Assembly: GCA_041592975.1 (NCBI GenBank)
Contig: JBFHOZ010000047.1
Location: 1-13,506 of the forward strand
Length of the DNA: 13,506 bases
Origin: BM707 sp041592975
GTDB lineage: Bacteria; Desulfobacterota; Desulfuromonadia; Desulfuromonadales; UBA2294
Direction: 5' to 3'
In this document: positions 1 to 7,061 of the stretch, piece after piece
Layout of the letters: every line of letters begins with the position of its first letter
Numbering within the stretch: position 1 is the stretch's first letter
Translations under genes and position numbers: made by a program
Notes under the pieces: model-generated
Told to the model about the DNA's origin: nothing
Database searches by the model: none
Seen by the model: the letters and a program-made list of their open reading frames with translations, nothing else

Positions 1-299
1 GTCCCTGCGGCGGCTTCAGCCGGGTTGGTGGCACCCATCAGGTCGCGCCACTTCTTGATGGCTCCGTCGGCCTCGAGCACCATGACGATACAGGGACCGC
101 TGCTCATGAAGTCGGTCAGTTCACCGAAGAACGGGCGCTCCTTGTGAACGTAATAGAAGCCCTCGGCCTCGACCTTGCTCATGTAGAGCTTCTTGATGCC
201 GACGACCTTGAAGCCTTCGGCGTAAATCCGGGCAAGGATCTTGCCGGCGTTTCCGGCGGCGAATGCGTCCGGCTTGATGATGGCGAATGTGCGTTCCAT
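1..299 (-). CDS. ndk: Nucleoside diphosphate kinase, 3' end cut by window edge
   Basis: Ndk transfers the gamma-phosphate from ATP to nucleoside diphosphates through a phosphohistidine and balances the (d)NTP pools in the cytoplasm. The visible 99 residues start MERTFAIIKPDA, the family N-terminal signature, and continue with FKVVGIKK, FYYVHKERPFF and a PCIVMVLE strand followed by ATNPAEA. This is the standard NDK fold, usually about 137-145 residues. The catalytic histidine (near residue 117) lies beyond the left edge, so activity cannot be checked. The ATG start is fixed by an AGGAGGAG ribosome binding site at 308-315, eight bases upstream. It follows rdgB in the same direction across 75 bp and has its own candidate promoter. 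Identification is very secure. Confidence 0.96.
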   Translation of the reverse strand, partial: MERTFAIIKPDAFAAGNAGKILARIYAEGFKVVGIKKLYMSKVEAEGFYYVHKERPFFGELTDFMSSGPCIVMVLEADGAIKKWRDLMGATNPAEAAAG

Positions 300-348
300 A
301 GGTTCTGCTCCTCCTGATGTTCTCTTTATAGACGTTTAAAGGCGTTGT

Positions 349-378
349 CTTGTAGCATCACCGCCGGCCGGCTGTCAA
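349..378 (-). promoter_or_regulatory. Candidate sigma70 promoter for ndk
   Basis: Read on the minus strand, a perfect TTGACA (373-378) is followed after 18 bp by TACAAG (349-354). TG-C directly precedes the -10 (extended -10 pattern TGnTACAAG). The -35 overlaps the rdgB stop codon. Predicted transcription would begin near 342, giving a leader of about 43 nt before the ndk ATG. The spacer holds an imperfect 16-bp palindrome (360-375, 7 of 8 pairs match). The -10 is only 4/6, so this is likely rather than certain. Confidence 0.5.
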
Positions 379-962
379 CCTTCCAGTGCCGCGAGCAGTT
401 TTTTCAGCGCCTGGCCGCGATGGCTGATGCGGTTCTTGGCGTCAAGCGGCAGTTCGGCCAACGTCCGGCCGTACTCCCTGACCATGAACAGAGGATCGTA
501 GCCGAAACCGCCGTCCCCTCTCGGGCTGCGCAGGATGGTCCCTTTCAGCTCCCCCTCGAAGTTGCGGCACGTTCCCCCGGGCTCCACCAGCGCCATCACG
601 CAGCGGAAGGCGGCCTGCCGCCGATCGTCGGGAACATTCTGCATTTCCCGGAGCAACCTGGCATTATTGTCGGCGTCGGTGGCGTCTGCGCCGGCGTAGC
701 GCGCGGAATGGACTCCGGGGGCGCCGTCGAGCGCCGCGACCACCAGCCCGGAGTCGTCCGCCAGGGTCAGCTTGCCGGTATGGGCGGCGAGCGCTTCGGC
801 TTTCTTGCGTGCGTTGGCGGCGAAGGTCTCCCCGTCCTCGATGACCGCGGGAGCGTCGGGACAGGCATCGAGGCCGATGATCCGGTACCCGGTCCCCTCG
901 AACAGGCGGGCGATCTCAAGCAGCTTCCCCTTGTTGCCGGTGGCGACGACAAGATCGGTCAT
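375..962 (-). CDS. rdgB: RdgB/HAM1-family XTP/dITP pyrophosphatase
   Basis: This house-cleaning enzyme hydrolyses XTP, dITP and ITP to the monophosphate plus pyrophosphate, keeping deaminated purines out of DNA and RNA. The protein has 195 residues, the normal family length. Signatures seen are ATGNKGKLLE (7-16, N-terminal nucleotide loop), LADDSGL (67-73, with the conserved acidic Asp pair), GVHSARYAG (83-91), GGFGYDPLF (151-159) and KNRISHRGQAL (176-186). The ATG at 962 is chosen because the family begins exactly at this strand, and it overlaps the rph stop codon as ATGA (4 bp), implying translational coupling. In-frame codons further upstream only read through rph in another frame. It is the last gene of the amidase-rph-rdgB cluster. 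Confidence 0.97.
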   Translation of the reverse strand: MTDLVVATGNKGKLLEIARLFEGTGYRIIGLDACPDAPAVIEDGETFAANARKKAEALAAHTGKLTLADDSGLVVAALDGAPGVHSARYAGADATDADNNARLLREMQNVPDDRRQAAFRCVMALVEPGGTCRNFEGELKGTILRSPRGDGGFGYDPLFMVREYGRTLAELPLDAKNRISHRGQALKKLLAALEG

Positions 963-1702
963 CGCCCGGCCAGCGCCTCCTGCTGCAGGCGGGACAGCTC
1001 GCCGCAGCCGTCCAGGGCCAGCTCGCGCATCGCATCCATCGCGGCTGTCGTGAACGGCTCGTCCTCGGCGGTCCCCTGGACCTCGACGAAGCGGCCGTCG
1101 CCGGTGATGACTAAATTCATGTCGACGTCGGCGGTCGAATCCTCGCCGTAATCGAGGTCGAGCAGGGGGATTCCTTTGACGATGCCGACACTGACCGCCG
1201 CAACCGACCCGACGATCGGCTCGCCCGCGATCAGCCCTTCGGCCTGCAGCTTCCTGACCGCCAGGCAAAGGGCGACGTAGGCACCGGTGATCGACGCCGT
1301 CCGGGTGCCACCGTCGGCCTGCAGCACGTCGCAGTCGATCTGGATGGAACGCTCGCCGAGCGCCTCGAGATCGACCACCGCCCGCAGCGAGCGACCGATC
1401 AACCGCTGGATCTCGTGGGTTCTCCCGCCGACCTTGCCGCGAACCGACTCCCGGGGGGACCGCGAATGTGTGGCCCGAGGCAGCATGGCGTATTCGGCGG
1501 TCACCCAGCCCCGCTCCTTGCCCCGGAGAAAAGGAGGGACCGACTCCTCGACGCTGGCGTTGCAGAGCACCCTGGTTTCACCGAAGGAGACCAGGACGGA
1601 GCCTTCGGCGTAACGGGTATAATTCAAGGCGAACGAGATCGGCCGCAGCTCCTCCGGAGCCCGGCCGTCGAATCTTTTACTGGTATCGGACACTTCCGCC
1701 AT
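959..1702 (-). CDS. rph: Ribonuclease PH
   Basis: RNase PH is a phosphorolytic 3'-5' exoribonuclease that trims tRNA 3' ends and forms a hexameric ring in the cytoplasm. The 247-residue product aligns over its length with the family: LNYTRYAEGSVLVSFGETRVLC (27-47), WVTAEYAMLPRATHSR (66-81), GGRTHEIQRLIGRSLRAVVDL (92-112), the phosphate-site DCDVLQADGGTRTASITGA (123-141) and VEVQGTAEDEPF (207-218). It seems complete, with an intact C-terminus. The annotated ATG (1702) lies only one base from its GGAG, so a GTG three codons later (1693) is a credible alternative start. Either start lies inside the end of the amidase gene (26 or 17 bp overlap), and the 3' end overlaps rdgB by 4 bp. Confidence 0.97.
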   Translation of the reverse strand: MAEVSDTSKRFDGRAPEELRPISFALNYTRYAEGSVLVSFGETRVLCNASVEESVPPFLRGKERGWVTAEYAMLPRATHSRSPRESVRGKVGGRTHEIQRLIGRSLRAVVDLEALGERSIQIDCDVLQADGGTRTASITGAYVALCLAVRKLQAEGLIAGEPIVGSVAAVSVGIVKGIPLLDLDYGEDSTADVDMNLVITGDGRFVEVQGTAEDEPFTTAAMDAMRELALDGCGELSRLQQEALAGR

Positions 1703-2771
1703 TCTCCTTAATGCGACGCCCTTCGCCGAAGCTCTTCAGGCCGTTATACAGAGCCGAAGCGATCTTCTTCTGCCCCTCCTCCTCGTTCAGCAGCAGGCGG
1801 TCACCCGGGTTCGTCAGGTAACCCATTTCGACCAGGACGGTCGGCAGGTCCCCCTGGCCGAGAGGATAGAGCGGGGCCTCGGAGACGCCGCGCACGACCA
1901 GCCCCGCGTCGCGCAGGGCCGCCGCCAGGTTCTCGGCGAGACGCAGGCTGTCCTTGTCGTCAGCCTGCATCGACTCCCCCGGAAGGTTTTCGCTTCGCCG
2001 CACATAGAGGTAGATCCCCTGTGGTTTGTAGTCGGGAGCCGCCTGGGCATGCAGCAACAGCAGGGCGTCGATCTCCTGCCGGGTCGCCGCCTGGAAGCGC
2101 TCTTCGGTCGTCAATCCGTAATCGTCATCGCGGGAAAGATAGATCGGGATGCCGAGCTGCATGTTGATCTGCCGCTGGAGTCTCCTGGCGACGGCCAGGG
2201 TCACGTCCTTCTCCTTGATGCCGCTGATGCCGATAGCCCCCGGATCCTGCCCGCCGTGACCCGGGTCGATGGCAACCCCCCTCAGGGCCGGACCGTCAGT
2301 CGCTTTCTTCTTGCGCAGCAGGAACGAGAATAGGCGATCGAGGGCATTGCCGTCCCTGCGGTCGGCCGTCGCGCGCGGGTCGAGGTTGCGATAGTAAATA
2401 CGTTCGCCGACGAGGTCGGGCATGTGCCGGGTAACAAACTCTTCCGAAACCCGCAGGCGGCTGTCGATAAAGCGCGGCTTCTCCTTGAGCGGGATGAAGC
2501 GCTCGCCGATCTTGAGGAAGCGGCTCCCCGGCGATATCGTCGCCGTGCCGCGCGGCGAACTGATCCGGTAGACGTGCTCGACGGCATCCCAGCTGCCGCT
2601 CAGACCGAGCGGCGGCAGGACATCCTCGATGGCAACGAAAGAGACGCCGTCACGCAGGTAGACCTCGTCGATCTTCTCCGGCGGCTGTCCGTCCCGCGCC
2701 AGCTCGACCGCCGCCTGGACCGGCAGGCAGACAAGCAGCAGCAGAAAGAGTGATAAAATGAGAGTTTTCAT
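1677..2771 (-). CDS. Exported N-acetylmuramoyl-L-alanine amidase (Amidase_3)
   Basis: This enzyme would cleave the amide bond between MurNAc and the stem peptide in peptidoglycan, in the periplasm. The 364-residue product has a signal peptide (MKTLILSLFLLLLVCLPVQA, cleavage near residue 20). Residues about 35-120 resemble a copper amine oxidase N-terminal-like (Cu_amine_oxidN1) domain, with VYLRDGVSFVAIEDV and FLKIGERFIPLKEKPRF. Residues 164-350 form the zinc amidase: H172 in DPGHGGQDPGA, E187 in IKEKD, H241 in LLLHAQAA, and the catalytic E315 in VEMGYLTNP. The third-ligand segment reads HAQ where HAN is typical. The ATG at 2771 has GAGG upstream and starts the signal peptide directly; a TTG five codons earlier would sit at the predicted transcription start. 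It is first in the cluster with rph and rdgB and overlaps rph. The substrate is inferred from the family. Confidence 0.93.
   Translation of the reverse strand: MKTLILSLFLLLLVCLPVQAAVELARDGQPPEKIDEVYLRDGVSFVAIEDVLPPLGLSGSWDAVEHVYRISSPRGTATISPGSRFLKIGERFIPLKEKPRFIDSRLRVSEEFVTRHMPDLVGERIYYRNLDPRATADRRDGNALDRLFSFLLRKKKATDGPALRGVAIDPGHGGQDPGAIGISGIKEKDVTLAVARRLQRQINMQLGIPIYLSRDDDYGLTTEERFQAATRQEIDALLLLHAQAAPDYKPQGIYLYVRRSENLPGESMQADDKDSLRLAENLAAALRDAGLVVRGVSEAPLYPLGQGDLPTVLVEMGYLTNPGDRLLLNEEEGQKKIASALYNGLKSFGEGRRIKENGGSVRYQ
1704..1709 (-). promoter_or_regulatory. Shine-Dalgarno AAGGAG bearing on the rph start choice
   Basis: AAGGAG is separated from the ATG at 1702 by a single base. That is unusually tight, but it lies ten bases from the GTG at 1693, which is in the same frame. 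The element lies within the coding end of the amidase gene. On spacing alone the GTG start is at least as plausible. Confidence 0.5.
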
Positions 2772-2794
2772 GTGGCCTCGATTCAAACCGGTCC

Positions 2795-2824
2795 GTTATA
2801 CCGCAGTTGCGAAAGGGCTGTCAA
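2795..2824 (-). promoter_or_regulatory. Sigma70-type promoter for amidase-rph-rdgB
   Basis: On the minus strand, TTGACA (2819-2824, 6/6) and TATAAC (2795-2800, 5/6) are separated by 18 bp. They lie in the 65-bp gap between the DHH gene and the amidase. Transcription should begin near 2788, leaving a leader of about 17 nt that just holds the GAGG ribosome binding site before the ATG at 2771. Confidence 0.65.
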
Positions 2825-2836
2825 CGGAAGCGATCG

Positions 2837-3874
2837 TCAGGAAATGATGAGCTTCTTCCCCTTCTTCACCGGCCGGCCGAGGGCCGTGAGCAATCGCCTG
2901 GTCAGGGTCGACTCCAGCTCCTTCAGCACCGCGTGGTTGCCGTTCATCGGGATGATCTGGGCACCGGCGATCATGCCGTGGCCGCCGGCGGTTCCGAGGC
3001 TGTCGACGGTCTCCCGCATCACCTTGCCGGCGTAGATGCCGTGATCCGAGGTCCGCAGGGAAAGGATCTCCTTGTCCATGAACCGTCCCATGCCGAGGAC
3101 GATGTCGACCCCGTCCATCCGCAGCAGGAAATCGGCCATTTCGGCAACGACATCCGGGTTGTCGATGTCATAAAGATTGAAGACGAGGACCGAGTCGTAC
3201 AGCCGGGCATTCTCGATAGCACGGTTGTAGCAGGAGAAATACTCCCTCGGAACCTGAGAGTGGGTGATGTTGTAAAGGATCCGGTTGTTGCTGAGCTGCA
3301 AAAGGTTCAGGTATGCCGCCCGGTCGTACTGGGTCCATTCCCGGCCGAGGTCCTGGGTCTCCGACTTGATGGCGTAGAAAAGTATCGTCGCCAGCTTGGT
3401 GCCGACATAGACCTCCTGGCTCAGCAGGTATTCGTACAGCATGGTCGCCGAAGCGCCGTAGTTGTCCCTGACGTCGACCAGCCGGCATTTCCTGGTCTTT
3501 TCCCGGATCGGATGGTGATCGATGACGATGTGCACCTCCCGGTCGGCCGGAAAGGAGTTGTTGCCGGTGCCGGGCTGGGTGTCGACCATGCAGACGACCC
3601 CGAACTGGTCGAGATCGAGGCCGTCGAGCGGCACCGTCTTGATCTCCAGTTCCTTGACCATGGCGCGGTTTTCGCCCCGGCCGATGATGCCGCCGAAGGC
3701 AATGGTCGCGACCGCGCTGGCCTTGACCTCGAGCAGGTGGCGCAGGGCGAAGGCGGCGGCCAGCGAATCGGGGTCGGGGTTGTCGTGGGCGACAATGAGG
3801 ACCTTCCCCTTCCCTCTGACGAAGTCGAGGATGCGGCTCGAAAACTCCCTGGAATATTCCATTTCAATGGACAT
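2837..3874 (-). CDS. DHH/DHHA1-family phosphoesterase
   Basis: This is a cytoplasmic Mn-dependent phosphoesterase of the DHH superfamily, which includes the NrnA nanoRNase/pAp phosphatase and RecJ-like enzymes. The 345-residue protein carries HDNPDPDS (30-37, motif I), MVDTQPG with D98 (motif II), the eponymous DHHP (119-122, motif III), an ETQD segment near 172-175 (motif IV-like), and a C-terminal DHHA1 domain ending in GGHGMIAGAQI (297-307). No membrane or CBS segments are present, so it is not GdpP-like. The ATG at 3874 has AGGTG five bases upstream. It follows the LOG-like gene by 18 bp and is the last gene of the TPR-copA-LOG-DHH run. The substrate (short RNA, pAp or a cyclic dinucleotide product) cannot be told from sequence. 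Confidence 0.9.
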   Translation of the reverse strand: MSIEMEYSREFSSRILDFVRGKGKVLIVAHDNPDPDSLAAAFALRHLLEVKASAVATIAFGGIIGRGENRAMVKELEIKTVPLDGLDLDQFGVVCMVDTQPGTGNNSFPADREVHIVIDHHPIREKTRKCRLVDVRDNYGASATMLYEYLLSQEVYVGTKLATILFYAIKSETQDLGREWTQYDRAAYLNLLQLSNNRILYNITHSQVPREYFSCYNRAIENARLYDSVLVFNLYDIDNPDVVAEMADFLLRMDGVDIVLGMGRFMDKEILSLRTSDHGIYAGKVMRETVDSLGTAGGHGMIAGAQIIPMNGNHAVLKELESTLTRRLLTALGRPVKKGKKLIIS

Positions 3875-3892
3875 CAGTTCACCTGCAGGTTA

Positions 3893-4354
3893 TCAGCGCA
3901 GCGCGGACAGCGCCATCTCGACCGCCCCGGATGCCGTTTCGGCGACGGTCACCCCGTCGATGCGGTGCCGCGGCCGCAAGACGAATACTTTCTTGCCGAG
4001 TTTCAGGGAGATGGCCGTCTCCGAGATGGTGCCGTATTCTCCCTCGATGGCGATCACGGCCTGCGCCGTGTGGGCAATGATGACGTTGCGCGCGTGCCCC
4101 ATGTTGGTCGGTATCGCCAGAGTCACGTGGCGGTTCGCATCCTCCGCCGCCGGTCCGGGGAGGATGCCGATCACCTCGCCGCCGGCCGCGGAGCATCCCT
4201 TCGAGGCTGCTTCCATGACCCCGCCGAGCCCTCCGCAGACGAGCACCGCGCCGGCTTCGGCGATCAGGCGTCCGACTTCCTCGGCCAGCTTCAGCCCCTC
4301 GGGAGTCGCCCGGGAGGAGCCGATGACCCCGATGATTTTTTTCCGTTCGGTCAT
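3893..4354 (-). CDS. TIGR00725/LOG-like Rossmann-fold protein
   Basis: This small cytoplasmic protein (153 residues) resembles the lysine-decarboxylase-like/LOG and SLOG nucleotide-binding group. Visible elements are IIGVIGSSRATPEGL (7-21, first strand and loop), VLVCGGLGGVMEAASKG (37-53, glycine-rich loop), VIGILPG (61-67), HARNVIIAHTAQAVIAI (87-103) and GEYGTISE (105-112), a variant of the classical LOG PGGxGTxxE motif. The ATG at 4354 is supported by AGGTGCGGG upstream and by the family start. Longer in-frame readings merely cross copA in another frame. It lies 16 bp after copA and 18 bp before the DHH gene. The biochemical function of TIGR00725 proteins is unclear to me; nucleotide or nucleotide-derivative binding is inferred from the fold. 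Confidence 0.82.
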   Translation of the reverse strand: MTERKKIIGVIGSSRATPEGLKLAEEVGRLIAEAGAVLVCGGLGGVMEAASKGCSAAGGEVIGILPGPAAEDANRHVTLAIPTNMGHARNVIIAHTAQAVIAIEGEYGTISETAISLKLGKKVFVLRPRHRIDGVTVAETASGAVEMALSALR

Positions 4355-4370
4355 TTCCCGCACCTGCCGT

Positions 4371-7061
4371 TCAGAGCCGCCTCCGGACGCGCCGGAGCAG
4401 CAGGCTGTTGGTGACCACCGATACGCTGGAGAAGGCCATTGCCAGGCCGGCGAACTCCGGCTTGAGATAGAGCCCGAAGGCCGGATAGAGGACGCCGGCG
4501 GCCAGCGGAATGCCGATGACGTTGTAGATAAACGCCCAGAAGAGGTTCTGCTTGACCTTGACCAGGGTCCGGCGGCCGAGACGCACCGCGCGGACCACAT
4601 CGCGCACGTCGCCACGCACCAGTACGATGTCGCCGGTTTCGCGGGCGACATCGGTGCCGCTGCCGATGGCGATGCCGACATCGGCCTGGGCCAGCGCCGG
4701 GGCGTCGTTGATACCATCGCCGACCATGCCGACCAGGTGGTTCTGCTCCTGGTAGCGGGCGACGACGTCCTGCTTCTGGTCCGGCATCACTTCCGCCTCG
4801 ACCGTCTCGATGCCGATTCTTGCCGCCACCGCTTCGGCCGGCTCGCGCCGGTCGCCGGTCAGCATGATGCACTCGATCCCGGCGTGCCGCAACAGGGTGA
4901 TCGCTTCGGCCGTCCCCTCGCGCGGCTTGTCGCGCAGGCCGATGATGCCGAGGTTGCGGTCGCCGACCGCCAGGTAGACGATCGACATCCCCTCCCCCTC
5001 CAGCTCGCGGCTCAGGATGACCAGGCCGCGCATGCTCACCCGGTGCTCCTCAAGCAGCTTGCGGCTGCCGAGAAGGACCTTCTCCCCGCCGATTTCGCAG
5101 GAAACCCCCTGTCCGCCGACCTCCCGGCCGTTCCTCGCTTCGGGAACCGCAATCCCCTTCTCCTTCGCCCAGGCGGCGATCGCCCGGGAGAGCGGGTGCG
5201 AACTCACCCCGGCCGCCGCGGCGGCCAGCCGCAGAAGCTCGTCCTTGGTCACCCCCTCGGCATGGACCACCTCGGCCACCCGGAAGTCGCCATGGGTCAG
5301 GGTGCCGGTCTTGTCGAAAATCAGGGTGTCGAGCCGGGCGATATTCTCCAGTGCCGAGGCTTTCTTGATCAGGATGCCCGACTGCAGGCCGATGGCGCTG
5401 CCGACCATGATGGCGGTCGGCGTCGCCAGGCCGAGGGCGCAGGGGCAGGCGATAACGAGCACCGCCACCCCCATGCGGAAGGCGAAAACGAAATCGGCGC
5501 CGCTGAACACCCACGCCGCGTAGGTTCCCCCGGCGATCATGACGACGATCGGCACGAAGACGTTGGCGACCCGGTCGGCCATCCGCTGAATCGGAGCCTT
5601 GTCGGACTGGGCCTCTTCGACCATGCGAACTATGCTGGCCAGAACCGTCATCTCGCCGATCCGCGTGGCCCGCATCAGCATCCTGCCGCCGCCGTTGACG
5701 GTCGCGCCGGTCAGTGGATCGCCCGGTTCCTTGGCCACCGGAACCGGTTCGCCGGTGAGCATCGACTCGTCGACCGCCGAGCGCCCCTCGACCACCTCGC
5801 CGTCGACCGGAATCCGGTCTCCGGGGCGGATGACCAGCGTATCGCCGACCCGGACCTGGCTCGCCGCGACACCCTTCTCGACACCGTCAACCAGCACGAC
5901 CGCCCGGTCGGCCTGCAGCTCGAGCAGCTCATTGAGCGCCCGGCTCGCCTGCCCCTTGGCCTTGGCTTCAAGCCACTTGCCGAAGCGGATGAAGGTGATC
6001 AGCATGGCGCTGGTCTCGAAAAAGACCTCCCCCGCCAAACCGAACAGCTGCAGCGCGGCCAGAACCGAATAGCCGTAGGCGGCGGTGATGCCGAGGGCGA
6101 CCAGGACGTCCATGTTGGCCACCATGTTGCGCATCGATATCCAGGCACCGCGGTAGAAGGTCAGCCCGGCGGTGAACTGTACGACGGTCGCCAGGGCCAT
6201 GTTGGCCCAGAGCGTCGCCGGACCGAACGGCTGGAACCACATCAGCGGCATGATCGGCACCGAGAGGATCGCCGCAAAGACCAGCCACTGCAATTCCCGC
6301 CTCGATTCGGCATCGGCGACCTCGGCCGCCTCGTTTTCGGCGACCGGCTTGTAACCGGCACTGTCGACCGCGCTGAAAAGTTCCTCCTCGCCGACGACGG
6401 ACGAATCGTAAAACACCGTGGCCGTCTCGTTCGCGAGGTTGACATGCGCGTCGATCACCCCCGGAACAGCGGCGAGCTTCTTCTCGACGGTGCCGACGCA
6501 GGTGGCGCAGGTCATGCCGTAGACGTTGAAGCGGACCCTCAGCTGCGACACTTCACTGATGAACTCCTGCTGCTCGTCGCGGGCGAGCATGGCGGCGATC
6601 TCCGCCTCGTCGAGAGTTTCGGACGCATCTCCGGCTTCGCCCGGCTGCGCGGTCTGCGCAGCAGGTGCCGGGTCGGACGCGGGTCCGGTCCCGGCCGGGG
6701 CGTCTTCCGGCCCACCCGCCACATCCTCTTCGGGTGGCAGCCTGTCCTCTTCGGCCGCGGCGGTCCGTTCCTGCCGAAGCGGTTCGAGCCGGTACCCGGC
6801 ATCGACGATCACCTGCGACAGCGTGCCGGGGCTCGTCACCTCGGCGCGGTAATGTATCTTCGCCAGAGACTCCCCGAGGAGCACCTCGACCTTCTCCACC
6901 CCGTCGGCAGCCAGCAGGGCGGAGGTCACCCGGGCGACGCACTTGCCGCAGCTCATGCCATGCACCGGCAGCTCGACATAGGCGAGCGGACGATCGCCGG
7001 TGCCTTTCAGGCCTTTTTCGGGTTGATCAATTTCTGGAAAGAGGGATTGTTGTGTAGCCAT
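4371..7061 (-). CDS. copA: Cu+-exporting P1B-type ATPase with two HMA domains
   Basis: CopA exports cytoplasmic Cu+ across the inner membrane using ATP. The 896-residue protein has HMA domain 1 (GMSCGKC, 35-41), a long Ala/Pro/Glu-rich linker (about 98-172) and HMA domain 2 (GMTCATC, 182-188). Its eight-helix membrane domain starts near 258. The actuator motif is TGE (436-438), the ion-site motif CPC (539-541), phosphorylation site DKTGT (D583), HP (622-623), TGD (735-737) and GDGINDAP (781-788). YN in helix 7 (846-847) and MAFSS in helix 8 (875-879) are the Cu+ (P1B-1) specificity residues. The ATG at 7061 lies 55 bp inside the preceding TPR gene and lacks a good ribosome binding site, so the exact N-terminus is uncertain. 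No copper-sensing regulator is adjacent. Confidence 0.96.
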   Translation of the reverse strand: MATQQSLFPEIDQPEKGLKGTGDRPLAYVELPVHGMSCGKCVARVTSALLAADGVEKVEVLLGESLAKIHYRAEVTSPGTLSQVIVDAGYRLEPLRQERTAAAEEDRLPPEEDVAGGPEDAPAGTGPASDPAPAAQTAQPGEAGDASETLDEAEIAAMLARDEQQEFISEVSQLRVRFNVYGMTCATCVGTVEKKLAAVPGVIDAHVNLANETATVFYDSSVVGEEELFSAVDSAGYKPVAENEAAEVADAESRRELQWLVFAAILSVPIMPLMWFQPFGPATLWANMALATVVQFTAGLTFYRGAWISMRNMVANMDVLVALGITAAYGYSVLAALQLFGLAGEVFFETSAMLITFIRFGKWLEAKAKGQASRALNELLELQADRAVVLVDGVEKGVAASQVRVGDTLVIRPGDRIPVDGEVVEGRSAVDESMLTGEPVPVAKEPGDPLTGATVNGGGRMLMRATRIGEMTVLASIVRMVEEAQSDKAPIQRMADRVANVFVPIVVMIAGGTYAAWVFSGADFVFAFRMGVAVLVIACPCALGLATPTAIMVGSAIGLQSGILIKKASALENIARLDTLIFDKTGTLTHGDFRVAEVVHAEGVTKDELLRLAAAAAGVSSHPLSRAIAAWAKEKGIAVPEARNGREVGGQGVSCEIGGEKVLLGSRKLLEEHRVSMRGLVILSRELEGEGMSIVYLAVGDRNLGIIGLRDKPREGTAEAITLLRHAGIECIMLTGDRREPAEAVAARIGIETVEAEVMPDQKQDVVARYQEQNHLVGMVGDGINDAPALAQADVGIAIGSGTDVARETGDIVLVRGDVRDVVRAVRLGRRTLVKVKQNLFWAFIYNVIGIPLAAGVLYPAFGLYLKPEFAGLAMAFSSVSVVTNSLLLRRVRRRL

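Noticed and set aside
375..1268. A longer rdgB beginning at 1268
   Set aside because: The extra N-terminus reads through rph in another frame and has no family match; the ATG at 962 overlaps the rph stop as ATGA.
2807..4414. A 535-codon plus-strand open frame opposite the DHH and LOG-like genes
   Set aside because: Same reason: an Arg/Asp/Gly-rich shadow translation with no family resemblance.
3893..4717. A longer LOG-like gene beginning at 4717
   Set aside because: The extension is copA read in another frame; the ATG at 4354 has a ribosome binding site and the family N-terminus.
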